Source of the DNA: a bacterium
GTDB taxonomy: Bacteria; Patescibacteriota; Microgenomatia; UBA1406; GWC2-37-13
Assembly: GCA_021789995.1 (NCBI GenBank)
Contig: JAJYIQ010000001.1
Span: 434,001-498,000 of the forward strand
Direction of reading: 5' to 3'
DNA length: 64,000 nt
The notes beneath the pieces are model-generated. The model was not told the DNA's origin. It saw nothing but the letters and a program-made list of their open reading frames with translations, and did no database searches. A program made the translations under genes and the position numbers. Below, piece by piece: positions 51,525 to 59,604 of the stretch. Within the stretch, counting starts at the first letter, position 1; each line of letters starts with the position of its first letter.

Positions 51525-54500
51525 TTTTTTTCGTTTGCCTTGCTGGCGGCTAAATTCATATTAATAAAAATCAGGATGGCAATAAAGGCCATCATTTCAA
51601 TCGAGCTTTTCCAGAATTTATGGGCCCCTTCATGGCCGGTTACTTTCTTGACATTCTGGGCAGTCCATGCCCATTGAGTTTTTTCCGGTTCACCGACTTG
51701 TTTTTTTACCGGCCATTTATAGTGAATTTTTAATGGTCCGAGATTGATATGCCGGGTTTCAAAATCATAACGATAGTTTATATCCGGCACCCATGTCTTA
51801 ATACCAAATAATCCTTTTTCCTGGCGATATCCGGTTTTTGATATTGCTTCCTGCTCCCAGGGCACATCGCCTTTATTGAGGATTGTCCGCATCATTGCCT
51901 CTTTCTGGCTATTATTGAAGGCGGTAGTCGGCCGGTCCAGGCGTGAGACATAATAATCCTGGTAAAGACTGCCTTCGGATTTATTTAGACGCCGCATGAA
52001 ATTATCCATGGCGTCGCCCAAAAACGGCACGTCATTTGATATCCCCAAAATCCCGTCGGCACTGTCTTTTCCCAATACCCGCTCCAGGAAAACTTCCATC
52101 TGGCTGACGATTCTTGCTTTATGACCGGCATCGGCCGCCCCCCAGGCGTCGCGCATTTCATTGATAATCGGCACCAGTTTTTTCTCGACGTCAGCGGCTA
52201 ACTGCCGGTCATCGGCATATTGGGTTTGGGTAAATGACGGCGCCACTGTCTCAAACATTTTTTTGCCGTTTTCTACCGATTTGGTAACAACCAGATTGTT
52301 TTCTCCGCACATCCGGGCCGAGACACGGTTGCCGCCCCGCTGGAAGAAGAAGCGGGTGAAATCCAAGTCCTCCCCGCCGAACTCGTTTTTGAGTAAACCG
52401 ATTTTTCTCCAATTGATAAAACGTTCAGTCAGACCATACTCTCCAGGCCGCCCATTGCGCTGTTGGTCAAGCCAGGGGGCGTTTCTATATGCGGCAGTTT
52501 CAAATGTCTGTCCATTTCTATCCATTCCTAATGCTTTATCTTTTCGCGGTTTAGCAATACTTCTTTTTAATTCATTCAGGAATCCCGGCAATGCCTGCTG
52601 GTAAAAAGTATCGAAATCATTCAAAAAATCCAGTCCCGATTGCCCTTGGTACGCATGTAATTGCGGAATACTGTCCTTATACTGGTTGAAATAGTTGCGG
52701 ATAATCTCGCGTACCCGGTCGTTTTGCAGATCGGCCGCCGTAAACCGGTTATCCAGCATTTGCCGTAACCCTTGGATGTCCCGGACATTGGGGGCGGCGG
52801 CAAATACCTGTTTCATTTTTTCATTCTGTGCCAGCTCCAGCGCTTCGACAAAAAGCGGCGTCAGCGTTTCTTTGATCAGATCGCGGCTTAACTGTCCTTG
52901 ATACTTTTGGTTGAGATAATCCCACAGATCCTCGATAACCAGTTTCTCGCCGAATGGCGTATAACGGCGGCGCTCCAACTGTAAGACTTTGGTCGGCGTC
53001 AGGTTCATTATTTTCTTGAAAAAAAACTCCTTATACATTGCCGTCTGAAATGCCTCGATATATTTTCTTGATTGGTCATAAGTCATGCTGTCCCGGTTGG
53101 CCGGCAGGTGGCCGCCGGTTATGGCGTAGTAAGTGGCATCATCGATAAGCTTAAAATTATAATCCTCGGCGACTCCATGTTTCATCTCATCGATAAACGC
53201 ATTAAGAGCCGGCGTGCCGACGGTCATCAGATTGGCGACGGAGCGGGCAAAATCCAGGTGATTATCGTCATCGACAAAAATAAACCGCCGGTATTCGCGG
53301 GTCCGCCAATTCATGCGGGTAAAAAATCCCAATACCCCGGACCGTAGATTGTCTCCCAATGTTTCGTATTTAGGAAAAAATTCCAGGTACTCATCTGTAG
53401 CTCCCCGGAAAGTGGCATCTTCCGCCATTTTTTTTGATTCATAGATCATCGCGTGATGAAAGGGGTCAAACTTGTCAAAATTTCTGGGAATATATACATA
53501 AGGGAGTGCCCAGAATTCCCGCGGCAGTTTGAATTGTCTGGCTGTCCCTTCCCAATCCATCGCCGTTTTCATTTTATCGATTCCGGCATCGACCCGGGCG
53601 GCATCGACCCGGAATTCCACCCGTTTCCCTCCCGGATACCGGGGATCGTCCACGATTTCAAACGTCTGCGGCATCGCTATATCGTTCCAAACATTCCAGT
53701 ACTCGAAAGTGTATGCTTTGGCGGCAGCTGACCCCAATTTAATCCGGCGAATATTGCGCAGCCGACGCCGTGTTTCCACTCCCGGCGCCACCGGCTCTTC
53801 CTCGCCCTTTATCGCATCCATTTTCAGCAAAGCTCGGCTCTGGGCTAATTCTAAACCATAACGGTGCTCTGAATAATTTAGGTTTGGTTTGGCAATCCGG
53901 TTATTAAGATACAGCACTTGTTTTAACGATGGAATATATAGATTGTAGGCGAGCGACATATCTTTGTCCTGTTTGAAAAACCAGTCCATGGAAGACGTCT
54001 TGGCTTTTTCCGCATACTTAGCCAGTGTCTCCCACCCTGCCCCTTCCTGGATGATTTTATCGGCGTCGTGCAAATATTGATAAACGTCGCGAAATTCCGC
54101 CATGTGGCCGGTAATGGATGCGGCAATAGCATCGCTTAAGTTGATTTTAGCCGAACCGGTATAAGTCACAGGGCTTTTGCCAACATCCATATGACCAAAA
54201 CCCTGGTCTTTCCGGTTAGGATCGGCCGGGTTCTCAAAGACCTCGATATCGATTTTTTTGTCGGCAGTTCGCCTGGTATCATCTTTGGCCTGCAAACGGA
54301 ATGCCGCCGCCCGCATCTCACTCATGAACTGGTTGTAGAAACGGGCATGGTAAAACGGATCGAATGCCTGCTCGAAGAAAAGGTCCGGCTGGAGATCGAC
54401 CACGCTTATCGCCTCCTCGCAGATATCGCGGACTTGTTCCCAGAATTTCTCGATATCAAATTCAAAATCACCGTCCTGATCCCTGACAAAATTACCATTA

Positions 54501-55243
54501 GCATCAGTCTTGCGGTATTTTTCTTTATTTAATTCTGTTTCGAAGTCCGCGGCATTTTCACTTTGGAGAGCGTTTATGAATTCGACCTGATCCGGCTGCA
54601 GGACAATACCGGCATTTTTCGCCCAGGCAGCCAAGCTGTCTCGATCCAATCCCCGTAAAATCGGGTTAACTCGCTCACCTTCCTGGAAAAATTTCTGCCG
54701 TTCCCGGTGCATGTTAACTATCTGTTCTGCATCACTTGAATCCAGCAATCCCTTATTTACCAATTCGTCATACAACATTCTCCGGGCGTCGGCGATTTTT
54801 GCTTCCGACAGTTCGACTTTAAAATTATCATTTGATACATCACCGTAGTCGACCAGCCGGTTAGCCTCTATGATGACTGATGTCGCATGCCCGTGAAGTT
54901 CCATCACTTTTGATTGCATTGCGGCTGCCTTCTGTTCGCCTGTCATAGTGGACTGATTTTGCTGGATATAAGCCGCCGCTTGAGCTTCGCATAGATGTTT
55001 TGAATTCTCGATAATACCTTGAAGAGTTTTGTTATTCGCCTGCTCTTTCACCATCCACATTTTTACTCTCTGCGGCCGGGTATCCTGCTGAGCGGTTTTT
55101 GTTTGTTCGCCTTGTTCTTCTTCGACCGGTTTCGGCGGTTTTTCTACCTTTTTTTGCGGTTCTTCCGTTTTTTTTGGTTCGATTTCGCCGCTGGATTTTT
55201 GCTCGGGAGCGTTGGTATTAATTTTGATTTCTGTGCTATCCAT
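51521..55243 (-). CDS. Very large orphan protein with C-terminal membrane helix
   Basis: About 1,240 residues from ATG 55243. A TTG 39 nt upstream is possible but has no support. The N-terminal 70 residues are disordered (Glu/Lys/Pro/Gln-rich, with KPPKPVEEEQ). The remainder is mostly helical and rich in Arg, Asp, Phe and Tyr, with no motif I recognise. The end has a basic loop and a single membrane helix (MMAFIAILIFINMNLAA, about 1,212-1,230), so it should be tail-anchored with its bulk in the cytoplasm. Its stop overlaps the pilin-like gene (ATGA). It may be a scaffold for the secretion apparatus. Confidence 0.7.
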   Translation of the reverse strand: MDSTEIKINTNAPEQKSSGEIEPKKTEEPQKKVEKPPKPVEEEQGEQTKTAQQDTRPQRVKMWMVKEQANNKTLQGIIENSKHLCEAQAAAYIQQNQSTMTGEQKAAAMQSKVMELHGHATSVIIEANRLVDYGDVSNDNFKVELSEAKIADARRMLYDELVNKGLLDSSDAEQIVNMHRERQKFFQEGERVNPILRGLDRDSLAAWAKNAGIVLQPDQVEFINALQSENAADFETELNKEKYRKTDANGNFVRDQDGDFEFDIEKFWEQVRDICEEAISVVDLQPDLFFEQAFDPFYHARFYNQFMSEMRAAAFRLQAKDDTRRTADKKIDIEVFENPADPNRKDQGFGHMDVGKSPVTYTGSAKINLSDAIAASITGHMAEFRDVYQYLHDADKIIQEGAGWETLAKYAEKAKTSSMDWFFKQDKDMSLAYNLYIPSLKQVLYLNNRIAKPNLNYSEHRYGLELAQSRALLKMDAIKGEEEPVAPGVETRRRLRNIRRIKLGSAAAKAYTFEYWNVWNDIAMPQTFEIVDDPRYPGGKRVEFRVDAARVDAGIDKMKTAMDWEGTARQFKLPREFWALPYVYIPRNFDKFDPFHHAMIYESKKMAEDATFRGATDEYLEFFPKYETLGDNLRSGVLGFFTRMNWRTREYRRFIFVDDDNHLDFARSVANLMTVGTPALNAFIDEMKHGVAEDYNFKLIDDATYYAITGGHLPANRDSMTYDQSRKYIEAFQTAMYKEFFFKKIMNLTPTKVLQLERRRYTPFGEKLVIEDLWDYLNQKYQGQLSRDLIKETLTPLFVEALELAQNEKMKQVFAAAPNVRDIQGLRQMLDNRFTAADLQNDRVREIIRNYFNQYKDSIPQLHAYQGQSGLDFLNDFDTFYQQALPGFLNELKRSIAKPRKDKALGMDRNGQTFETAAYRNAPWLDQQRNGRPGEYGLTERFINWRKIGLLKNEFGGEDLDFTRFFFQRGGNRVSARMCGENNLVVTKSVENGKKMFETVAPSFTQTQYADDRQLAADVEKKLVPIINEMRDAWGAADAGHKARIVSQMEVFLERVLGKDSADGILGISNDVPFLGDAMDNFMRRLNKSEGSLYQDYYVSRLDRPTTAFNNSQKEAMMRTILNKGDVPWEQEAISKTGYRQEKGLFGIKTWVPDINYRYDFETRHINLGPLKIHYKWPVKKQVGEPEKTQWAWTAQNVKKVTGHEGAHKFWKSSIEMMAFIAILIFINMNLAASKANEKK

Positions 55244-55329
55244 ATCTCTAATCAGAGTAACAAATTTTTTTGGTTTAGACAAGCACGAATCAGCTTGACA
55301 GGTGATATATCCTATAGTAACATATAGCT

Positions 55330-55986
55330 ATGATTGAAAGTTTCCACCGGGAACGGATAATTTCCCCGGAAAAGCTTATCCCGGCCGCCCATGAATTAAA
55401 TCATGCTTTGGTCGGGTTTTGCCTGGGTTACCTGAGTGACATCTCGCTTGAACCGGATTCAAACGGGCTCTCCCGTGCTAATACTTCTTTTTATGGCCAT
55501 GTTAACGAAAATCATATACCGATATTGGCAGCGGCCGGTATGGTCGATACCCCTTTCGGCCCGGCCATGGGCTACGGCATGGATTTGGCGATGGCCGGCC
55601 CCGATTACCAATTACCACTGGCGATTGCCCGAACGCATATAAAAAGATTTCCCCGGGAAATCCGCCAGCGGGCCGCCGAAATCATCGCCGAAAGAAACGG
55701 CATGAAAAGCTACGAATTGCCGATGATACTTGCCCAAGCGCAAGCTGATTTGGAAGCCGAAGAAAAATTCTTCAACTTTATTATTCCACCGGAAGAATTA
55801 TTTATCCCACCGCAAAACGGTGAGGATAAAAGAACAATTATCGAAAGGGAAGGGGCAATTAGAGTAATTACTTATGTGAAGAATGGCTTAATGGAAAAAC
55901 AATTGCGCTATTGTACTGCCTGCGGCCAGTTCGGCGGTCACCAGCCGAATTGTCCTTTGGTTCGTCACTCTTCCTTCGGTTCATGA
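55330..55986 (+). CDS. Stand-alone M41-like zinc protease with C-terminal zinc ribbon
   Basis: 218 residues, cytoplasmic. AAHELNHALVGFCLG (about 19-33) contains HELNH, in the same setting as HEAGHALV of FtsH (M41). Further on FPREIRQRAAEIIAERNG and a second helix (AQAQADLEAEEKFF) resemble the C-terminal helices of the FtsH protease domain. The AAA+ and membrane parts of FtsH are missing. The end has CTACGQFGGHQPNC, a small zinc-ribbon-like motif. It is convergent with jag, with a 22-nt overlap of the 3' ends. Confidence 0.6.
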   Translation: MIESFHRERIISPEKLIPAAHELNHALVGFCLGYLSDISLEPDSNGLSRANTSFYGHVNENHIPILAAAGMVDTPFGPAMGYGMDLAMAGPDYQLPLAIARTHIKRFPREIRQRAAEIIAERNGMKSYELPMILAQAQADLEAEEKFFNFIIPPEELFIPPQNGEDKRTIIEREGAIRVITYVKNGLMEKQLRYCTACGQFGGHQPNCPLVRHSSFGS

Positions 55987-56438
55987 CCTTTCACATCGAC
56001 TACCAGTTGCCGGTCGCGGCCTTCGCCGACCGAGTAGGTGGTTAGGTTCGGGTAATTCTGGGTAATATATTCATGAATGACTTTCCGCTCATATGAAGAC
56101 AGTCCGCGGATGGAACTGGCCGTTTTTTCGCTTTGGGTTTTGTCGGCGGCTTCAACTGCCATTCCTTCCAATCTTTCCTTTTGTTTTTCCCGGTAATCAT
56201 TGACGTTGACGAGGATGCTGACCGGCTCGCCAAATTTCTTGTAGAAGACGACTTCCAATATTTTCTGGATGGCGCGGATTGTTTCGCCGTGTCGTCCGAT
56301 GACGGTCGGCGCATCTTCTTCCGTCTTGATGATGATATGGTAAACGCCGTTATCCTCTTCGACATCCAGATCAAACTTGTCAATCATTTTTTTTAACAAC
56401 TCTTCCGTTTCCACCTTGATTGTTTGCGTTTTTTCCAT
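55965..56438 (-). CDS. jag: RNA-binding protein Jag/KhpB (KH-R3H domains)
   Basis: 157 residues. A short N-terminal Jag-type helix (about 1-20), a KH domain (about 22-85) with the GRHGETIRAIQKIL loop (the nucleic acid-binding GxxG), then an R3H domain (about 92-155) with SSYERKVIHEYI and the C-terminal EGRDRQLVVDV. In Gram-positives KhpB binds RNA and is linked to division and wall growth. It follows yidC with 17 nt between, the usual order. Confidence 0.93.
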   Translation of the reverse strand: MEKTQTIKVETEELLKKMIDKFDLDVEEDNGVYHIIIKTEEDAPTVIGRHGETIRAIQKILEVVFYKKFGEPVSILVNVNDYREKQKERLEGMAVEAADKTQSEKTASSIRGLSSYERKVIHEYITQNYPNLTTYSVGEGRDRQLVVDVKGHEPKEE

Positions 56439-56455
56439 AAAAAATTTAAAATTAA

Positions 56456-57277
56456 TTAGTTTTTAACTATAACTTTTAACTTTTCGTTTTTAACTTTTAA
56501 CTGGTTGTATTGCATTATACTAAACAGCGAAAATATATTCCAGTAAAGCGATAATCCGACGGGCAAGGAATATGAAAACCAGCCGATCATCAAGGGAAAA
56601 ATAAATTTCATCTGCGTATTCATCGCCTTTTGGAAATCACCCGTATCATCTTTCTTGACATCTTTTTTTTGTTCATTAAGGGCTGATGCCGGTGTCTGGC
56701 CGGGCATTGAGACTTGCACCTGTAAATACTGCAGAATGGCGGTTATTACCGGAATAAGATAGTAGTACCACAACCCCGACTTGCCCGGACTGACTGCCAA
56801 GTCGTATCCAAAAAACCAGGGGTTAATTGATTGAATTTTTAGAAGAGGTGAATATAATATGTTGTTAATTTCAACGAATGCTTTCGGAGATGAATTGAGC
56901 AAAAACTTTTGTAATGTATTATAAAGTGCAATAAAAATCGGTATTTGAATAATCATAAATAAACAGCCTGATGCTGGATTGATTCCTGCTTCCTGATAAA
57001 GTTTCAACTGCTCCTGTTGAAGCGTTTTGGGGTCCTTTTTGTGTTTTTGAGACAGTCTATCCAGATGCGGTTTAAGTTCCTGCATCTTTTTAGCTGTTTC
57101 TAATTGTTGTTTAAAGAAAGGATGTAATATTAATCTCACTAAAACCGTTAAAATAATGATTGCAAATCCAAAAGCTCCAGGTATTTTTATAAATAAAAAA
57201 ATCTTATATAAAAAAACCAGAATATTAATCAATGGATGAAAAAATAGTAGATTAAATAAATATTCGAGTCCACCCAT
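56456..57277 (-). CDS. yidC: Membrane protein insertase YidC/OxaA
   Basis: 273 residues, the short Gram-positive-like form without the periplasmic P1 domain. An N-terminal helix, then five conserved helices: IKIPGAFGFAIIILTVLVRLILHPFF with the Arg in the hydrophilic groove, a cytoplasmic coiled hairpin (QLETAKKMQELKPHLDRL), INPASGCLFMIIQIPIFIALYNTL, and PLMIGWFSYSLPVGLSLYWN. The last residues (KVKNEKLKVIVKN) are encoded by a TTTTAAC-type repeat. It lies between rpmH and jag, with no rnpA or yidD. Confidence 0.93.
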   Translation of the reverse strand: MGGLEYLFNLLFFHPLINILVFLYKIFLFIKIPGAFGFAIIILTVLVRLILHPFFKQQLETAKKMQELKPHLDRLSQKHKKDPKTLQQEQLKLYQEAGINPASGCLFMIIQIPIFIALYNTLQKFLLNSSPKAFVEINNILYSPLLKIQSINPWFFGYDLAVSPGKSGLWYYYLIPVITAILQYLQVQVSMPGQTPASALNEQKKDVKKDDTGDFQKAMNTQMKFIFPLMIGWFSYSLPVGLSLYWNIFSLFSIMQYNQLKVKNEKLKVIVKN

Positions 57278-57288
57278 AACTAATTAAA

Positions 57289-57423
57289 TTATATTGTTAA
57301 TCTTTTTCTCCCCTTAGCCCGCCGCCTTTTGAGTACCTGTCGGCCGTCTTTGGTTTTCATCCGGACCAAAAAACCATGTTTTTTCATTCGTTTACCTTTT
57401 TTCGGTTGCCATGTCCTTTTCAT
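57289..57423 (-). CDS. rpmH: 50S ribosomal protein L34
   Basis: 44 residues, too short for routine ORF lists: [20 protein letters not shown], then [20 protein letters not shown] and RLTI. This is the standard L34 sequence, with KRxxKHGFxxRMxTxxGRxVLxxRRxKGRxRL. The start lies 32 nt inside the 3' end of valS, and the stop is 11 nt from yidC. rnpA, which normally follows, is absent. Confidence 0.96.
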   Translation of the reverse strand: MKRTWQPKKGKRMKKHGFLVRMKTKDGRQVLKRRRAKGRKRLTI

Positions 57424-59575
57424 AATTTAAAATTGAACTATTAACGCCGTGAAATTGCTGCCAAACGGCTTCGGTAACAAATGGAATGAAAGGATGAAGC
57501 ATCGCTAACGTCTCAAAATAAACCTGCTCCAACACTTCCAAAGCTTTGATATTACCATTTCGCAGGCTTTCTTTCAACTGCTCGATATAATAATCGGCGT
57601 ATCGGTGCCATAGGTAATGATACACCAAATCGAACGCCGAGGAAAACCTGTACCCTTTCATATACCGAGTATATTTTTTCTTAATATCTTTAAACTCCTT
57701 ATTTAATTGTTTCAGTGTTTTTTCACTGTCATTCTGAACGGTAAGTGTCGGAGCCGAAGAATCTCTTAATTTCGTTTTAAGATGAGCGTTAAGGGATCCC
57801 TCGGCTGCACTCGGGATAACAGAAATATGCATGTCTATAAACCGCCCGATATTCCATATCTTATTGGCAAAATTTCTCATCCCGATTATCTTTTGTTCTG
57901 ACAACACGACATCCCCGCCTTCTTTCGTCCCAAAAATAAGCGCTGCCCGCAACGCATCGGCGCCGTATTTGTCAACCATGATGAGCGGATCGATGACGTT
58001 GCCTTTGCTTTTACTCATTTTCTGGCCCTTGGCATCTCGCACCATTCCGTGCAAAAAAACATTTTTGAAAGGAACCTTGCCGGTAATAAAGTAATCGATC
58101 ATAATCATCCGCGCGACCCAGGCCCGCAAAATGTCGTGACCGGTTTCCATGACTGAAGTGGGATAAAAATAATCATAAAATTCTTCATTATGGCTTGCCC
58201 GGAGCGTAGCAAAGGGCCACTGAGCTGAAGAAAACCAGGTGTCGAATGTGTCCGAATCCTGTTGTAAATTGGTGCTACCGCATTTGGAGCATTTTGCCGG
58301 TTTTTCGCCGGCGGTGATGATCCATTCGTGGCAACCGGCACATTGCCAGGCCGGAATCCTGATTCCCCACACTACCTGTCGGGAAATATTCCAGTCGATG
58401 AAGTTATCGAGAATCATGTCCAGCCGGCGGACAAAACGCTTCGGATAAACCTTAATTTCGCCTTTGTCGACTAATTCTTTTGCTTTGTCCACCAAGGGCC
58501 GCACCCGGACATACCATTGTTCAAGCGGCAACAGTTCAAGGATATTTCCACAACGATAACAGGTCTTGGCCACCATTTTATGCGGCGCGCTTTTTTCCAC
58601 CAGTCCTTTTTCCTGTAACAGTTTCAGCGTCTGTTCACGGGCGGGCAGCACTTTCAACCCGTCGACTATCCCCGTATTTTGCATCCGGCCGTCAAATCCG
58701 ATCACGCAAATAAAGGCCAAAGAATGCTTCTTCCCGATTTCAAAATCGTTAAAATCATGCGCCGGCGTCACTTTCACCGCTCCAGTCCCGAATTTTTGGT
58801 CGACATACGGATCGGCGATTATCGGAATAATCCTCTTAGTCAAAGGCAGCTGCACTTTTTGGCCGACCAATTTTGCATAGCGTTTGTCCTTCGGATTAAC
58901 CATTACGGCAACATCACCAAACATTGTCTCCGGCCGGGTGGTCGCCACGGTGATAAAGCCGCCGCCGGCAAGCGGGTATTTAATGAAATAGAGCGTTCCT
59001 TCCTTTTCCTGATCGACGACCTCCAAGTCGGAAAAAGACGTTCCATCTCTTGTGCAATAATTAACCAACCGGTTGGCCCGGTACAATAACCCGGCATCGT
59101 GGAGTTTTGTGAAAGTCTGGTAAACGATTTGGACGATGTCCGGATCGAGGGTGAATTTTTCCTTTGACCAGTCGAGGGCAAAACCCAAGCGGCGCATTTG
59201 GTTTTTAATATTGCCCTTATTGTCCGTCACAAATTGCCAAATATTCTGGTATAAGGTTTCCCGGTCGAAATCAAAACGGCTTTTTCCCTGCTTACGCAGG
59301 TATTTTTCGTAGACATATTGCGTCTCGAATCCGGCATGATCCAGTCCCAACTGCCACAATGTTTCGTCGCCGATTATTTTATGGTAGCGAATCATCAGGT
59401 CTTCGTGAACAAACATCGCGTGACCTAAATGGAGTGAGCCGTTGGCGTTTGGTAAAGGTAAAATGATACAAAACGCCTGTTTTTGTTTATCGACTTTGGC
59501 AGTAAAATAACCGTTTTTCTCCCAAAAATCATAGATCGCCTTTTCGACCAAGGCTGGTTTAAATTGCGCGTCCAT
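57392..59575 (-). CDS. valS: Valyl-tRNA synthetase, short form with an in-frame repeat insertion
   Basis: 727 residues against about 880 in most bacteria. The class I catalytic domain has HLGH (49-52, HIGH motif) and KMSKS (519-523), plus the editing (CP1) domain with [13 protein letters not shown] and the [11 protein letters not shown] segment of ValRS. A zinc-binding cluster (CYRCG, CAGC, CSKCGS) is present. The usual C-terminal coiled-coil arm is missing. Residues about 585-617 ([10 protein letters not shown] to TVQNDSE), just after the KIWNIGRF helix of the anticodon domain, are encoded by a palindromic repeat element (57727-57823). The rpmH start overlaps the end. Confidence 0.95.
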   Translation of the reverse strand: MDAQFKPALVEKAIYDFWEKNGYFTAKVDKQKQAFCIILPLPNANGSLHLGHAMFVHEDLMIRYHKIIGDETLWQLGLDHAGFETQYVYEKYLRKQGKSRFDFDRETLYQNIWQFVTDNKGNIKNQMRRLGFALDWSKEKFTLDPDIVQIVYQTFTKLHDAGLLYRANRLVNYCTRDGTSFSDLEVVDQEKEGTLYFIKYPLAGGGFITVATTRPETMFGDVAVMVNPKDKRYAKLVGQKVQLPLTKRIIPIIADPYVDQKFGTGAVKVTPAHDFNDFEIGKKHSLAFICVIGFDGRMQNTGIVDGLKVLPAREQTLKLLQEKGLVEKSAPHKMVAKTCYRCGNILELLPLEQWYVRVRPLVDKAKELVDKGEIKVYPKRFVRRLDMILDNFIDWNISRQVVWGIRIPAWQCAGCHEWIITAGEKPAKCSKCGSTNLQQDSDTFDTWFSSAQWPFATLRASHNEEFYDYFYPTSVMETGHDILRAWVARMIMIDYFITGKVPFKNVFLHGMVRDAKGQKMSKSKGNVIDPLIMVDKYGADALRAALIFGTKEGGDVVLSEQKIIGMRNFANKIWNIGRFIDMHISVIPSAAEGSLNAHLKTKLRDSSAPTLTVQNDSEKTLKQLNKEFKDIKKKYTRYMKGYRFSSAFDLVYHYLWHRYADYYIEQLKESLRNGNIKALEVLEQVYFETLAMLHPFIPFVTEAVWQQFHGVNSSILNYEKDMATEKR
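57727..57823. repeat. Palindromic repeat element inside valS, in frame
   Basis: Ends TGTCATTCTGAACGG and CCGA-rich TCGGGATAACA are inverted copies (TGTCATTCTGA against TGTTATCCCGA). Inner arms match at GCCGAAGAATCTCTTAA and GCCGAGGGATCCCTTAA. It is read through in frame as about 32 residues of ValRS. Confidence 0.75.
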
Positions 59576-59587
59576 ATCGTCTTTCTA

Positions 59588-59604
59588 TTATATAATAAAA
59601 AGAT
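59588..59604. promoter_or_regulatory. Palindromic shared -10 region
   Basis: ATTATATAAT (59588-59597) reads as TATAAT on both strands: plus 59591-59596, 8 nt before the DUF2298 ATG, and minus 59593-59588, 12 nt before the valS ATG. The -35 boxes are weak on both sides. Confidence 0.45.
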
